From WLND01 sp040398845 (GTDB lineage: Bacteria; Actinomycetota; Actinomycetes; S36-B12), in NCBI GenBank assembly GCA_040398845.1, contig JBBATH010000006.1, forward strand, positions 158,451 to 222,450: DNA of 64,000 nt, given 5' to 3'. The stretch's first letter is position 1; each line of letters starts with the position of its first letter. Under the pieces are notes generated by a model. That model was not told the origin of the DNA, did no database searches, and worked only from the letters and a program-made list of their open reading frames with translations. This document shows, in pieces, positions 62,728 to 64,000 of the stretch. A program made the translations under genes and the position numbers.

Positions 62728-63366
62728 GTGGACCTTGGCAATCCGATCTCATCGGTGATCCCTGGTGCGTACGGTGACGTGCTCGCCGTTCTGGCGCGGA
62801 CCGACGTGTGGCTTTCAGGGCGCAAGGTGGCGGCGCTCACGCGAGGGCAGACCAGTCGGCGACGGGTCGATGCCGTGCTCGCGGAGCTCGCCAAGGCTGG
62901 CATCGCTGACATGCAGGAAGTGCCCCCGGCCAAGTTGTATCGACTGAACCGTCATCATGTCGCCGCGGCGGGTATCGAGGCACTTGCGTCGATGCGCACC
63001 TGCCTGTTCACCCGACTACACGACGAACTCGCCCAGTGGCGGGTATTGCCGGAGGCGGCCTGGTTGTTTGGTTCTGCAGCCAAAGGGGAAGCCGGTCCGG
63101 CCAGCGACATCGATCTTCTGCTCGTGCGTCCACCGCTGGCCAGCGCTGAGGAAGAAGACCTGTGGTCCGGGCAGATTGATGCAACACGAGAGCGGGTCCG
63201 TGAATGGTCTGGCAATGAACTTGAGGTACTAGTACTGAGCGCTGATGAATTGCGTCATCTTCGCGACGCAAGTGAGCGTCTTATTGATGATCTGCGTGCG
63301 GATGCCGTGGTTCTGGTTGGTACCGCGGTTCGGGACATCCTCGAAAGCAGAGTGGCGACACGATGA
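62728..63366 (+). CDS. winged-helix nucleotidyltransferase of an MNT/HEPN-type module
   Basis: 212 aa from a GTG at 62728 with GGAGGTGG upstream. Residues about 15-80 form a winged helix (VLARTDVWLSGRKVAALTRG, SRRRVDAVLAELAKAGIADM, LYRLNRHHVAA). Residues about 100-200 are a minimal nucleotidyltransferase: WLFGSAAKGEAGPASDIDLLLV with GS115-116 and the catalytic D127/D129. In MNT-HEPN systems the nucleotidyltransferase AMPylates and silences the HEPN RNase. It overlaps the next gene by 4 bp. The winged helix probably binds the upstream palindrome. Confidence 0.85.
   Translation: MDLGNPISSVIPGAYGDVLAVLARTDVWLSGRKVAALTRGQTSRRRVDAVLAELAKAGIADMQEVPPAKLYRLNRHHVAAAGIEALASMRTCLFTRLHDELAQWRVLPEAAWLFGSAAKGEAGPASDIDLLLVRPPLASAEEEDLWSGQIDATRERVREWSGNELEVLVLSADELRHLRDASERLIDDLRADAVVLVGTAVRDILESRVATR
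62826..62895 (+). repeat. intact copy of the 70-nt winged-helix repeat
   Basis: Partner of 62265-62334, within the coding region of the intact nucleotidyltransferase gene. About 64 of 70 positions identical. Confidence 0.85.
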
Positions 63367-63737
63367 CCGCCCTTTCCGACGCACAATCCCATCTGCGCAA
63401 AGCCCAGCAGTTCCTCGAATCCGCCCGGCTCAGTCACGACAGCGGGCTCTATGACGCCGCTGCATCGTCGGCAGTGGTGTCAGGCATCAACTCGAAGGAC
63501 GCCCTGTGCCTCGCCGTCACTGGCCAGACCTCGAAGAGCGAAGATCACAGCAGAGCGGTCAAGGAACTACGAGAGTCGGGTCCAACCGGTGCCACGCTCG
63601 CACCGACTTTTTCTCGACTCCTTGGACTCAAGACGCCGTCGCAGTATCTCGCGAAGGAGACTGTTGCGTCGCAAACGGAAAAGGCGATTGAGTGGGCTCA
63701 GCGCATGTACGAAGCCGCATCAACCGTTGTGAGGTAG
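63363..63737 (+). CDS. HEPN-like protein, partner of the nucleotidyltransferase
   Basis: 124 aa all-helical protein: ALSDAQSHLRKAQQFLESAR, LYDAAASSAVVSGINSKDALCLAVTG, EDHSRAVKELRES, then PSQYLAKETVASQTEKAIEWAQRMYEAA. Length, helical pattern and position match HEPN proteins paired with minimal nucleotidyltransferases. The RNase motif R-x4-6-H is not obvious, so it could be a non-catalytic HEPN. Translationally coupled to the upstream gene (ATGA overlap). Confidence 0.75.
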   Translation: MTALSDAQSHLRKAQQFLESARLSHDSGLYDAAASSAVVSGINSKDALCLAVTGQTSKSEDHSRAVKELRESGPTGATLAPTFSRLLGLKTPSQYLAKETVASQTEKAIEWAQRMYEAASTVVR

Positions 63738-63795
63738 TGGGTGCAAGTGCGTCCGCAACTCCGACGACTCTGACCCGGCTACCGCTCGTCTTGAC

Positions 63796-63993
63796 GTGCA
63801 TGCCCGGAATTTGTTGCCCAACGAGGTCATCGCGCACTCGGGCGAAGGTCGGCATCAGTTGCCACCGGATCTGCATGACCTTGCCACGAGAAACGAGCTA
63901 TCCGGCGCCGCCATCGTCACGGTTCAGTGGATTTTCGACCGCTGGGGATACCCGAGTTCGACAGTTCATAGGTCAGTAATCGCTTCGTTCTAA
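63796..63993 (+). CDS. short hypothetical frame at the window end
   Basis: 65 residues from an ATG at 63796 (or from a GTG at 63751, which keeps the same frame). The sequence with NLLPNEVIAHSGEGRHQL and VTVQWIFDRWGYPSS does not match a family I know and has no ribosome site. It may be a degraded third gene of the TA module or non-coding. Confidence 0.2.
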   Translation: MHARNLLPNEVIAHSGEGRHQLPPDLHDLATRNELSGAAIVTVQWIFDRWGYPSSTVHRSVIASF

Positions 63994-64000
63994 CGGACTT

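Overview
The window is high-GC DNA from an actinobacterium, probably an uncultivated environmental lineage. The evidence is the set of lineage-typical families: DUF3263, DUF3027, DUF2530, DUF6457, an XPB-type helicase with its helicase-associated partner, a cold-shock/DUF3027/serC/citrate synthase 2 neighbourhood as in mycobacteria, and an HrcA/CIRCE-controlled solo groEL. I see no rRNA, tRNA, CRISPR array or intact insertion sequence.

Layout. 1-3.7 kb: DUF3263 protein, an exported solute-binding protein, and groEL behind two tandem CIRCE operators with a strong terminator. 3.7-5.8 kb: an accessory insertion with a probable IS110 remnant and an Xre/RES toxin-antitoxin pair, bounded by imperfect direct repeats. 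5.9-8.7 kb: an operon of three exported proteins (PEBP-like, YHYH, and a conserved secreted family) plus a YceI-like protein. 8.7-10.6 kb: ClC channel and an RHH/Doc module. 10.7-18.9 kb: XPB helicase and its associated protein, separated by an N-succinylamino-acid racemase pathway (M20 hydrolase, GNAT, enolase-superfamily racemase) and a decayed hipBA. 18.9-30.8 kb: housekeeping and transport genes (cold shock, DUF3027, DUF2530, NCS2 permease, serC, citrate synthase, pdxH, MFS exporters, photolyase, a damaged ZIP transporter).

30.8-49.5 kb: an aerobic carbon monoxide dehydrogenase island. A long leftward run reads coxG-coxM-coxS-coxL-xdhC/YHS-coxD-coxE-moaC-mog-mobA-DUF6457-moeA(-amidase). 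It is flanked by moaD, moaA, moaE, coxI, a mocA-like gene and a second moeA, so enzyme, active-site maturation and molybdenum cofactor synthesis lie together. CoxL carries the form I loop AYACSFR, which marks a true CO oxidiser. Within the right part are a broken vapBC and an RHH/PIN pair.

49.6-61.7 kb: amino-acid-binding lipoprotein, DtxR/IdeR regulator with an iron-box-like site, a secreted propeller, a tmsB/tmsA-like pair for 10-methyl-branched fatty acids, an MMPL transporter, a Na+/H+ antiporter and an Orn/Lys/Arg decarboxylase-family enzyme. 61.8-64 kb: a small exported protein and a mosaic of defence/TA debris (partial nucleotidyltransferase copy, Abi-like fragment) before an apparently intact nucleotidyltransferase/HEPN module preceded by a 44-nt palindrome.

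Two themes stand out: a complete CO-oxidation/Moco island, and a high load of toxin-antitoxin modules (six in 64 kb), several carrying nonsense codons or internal deletions.
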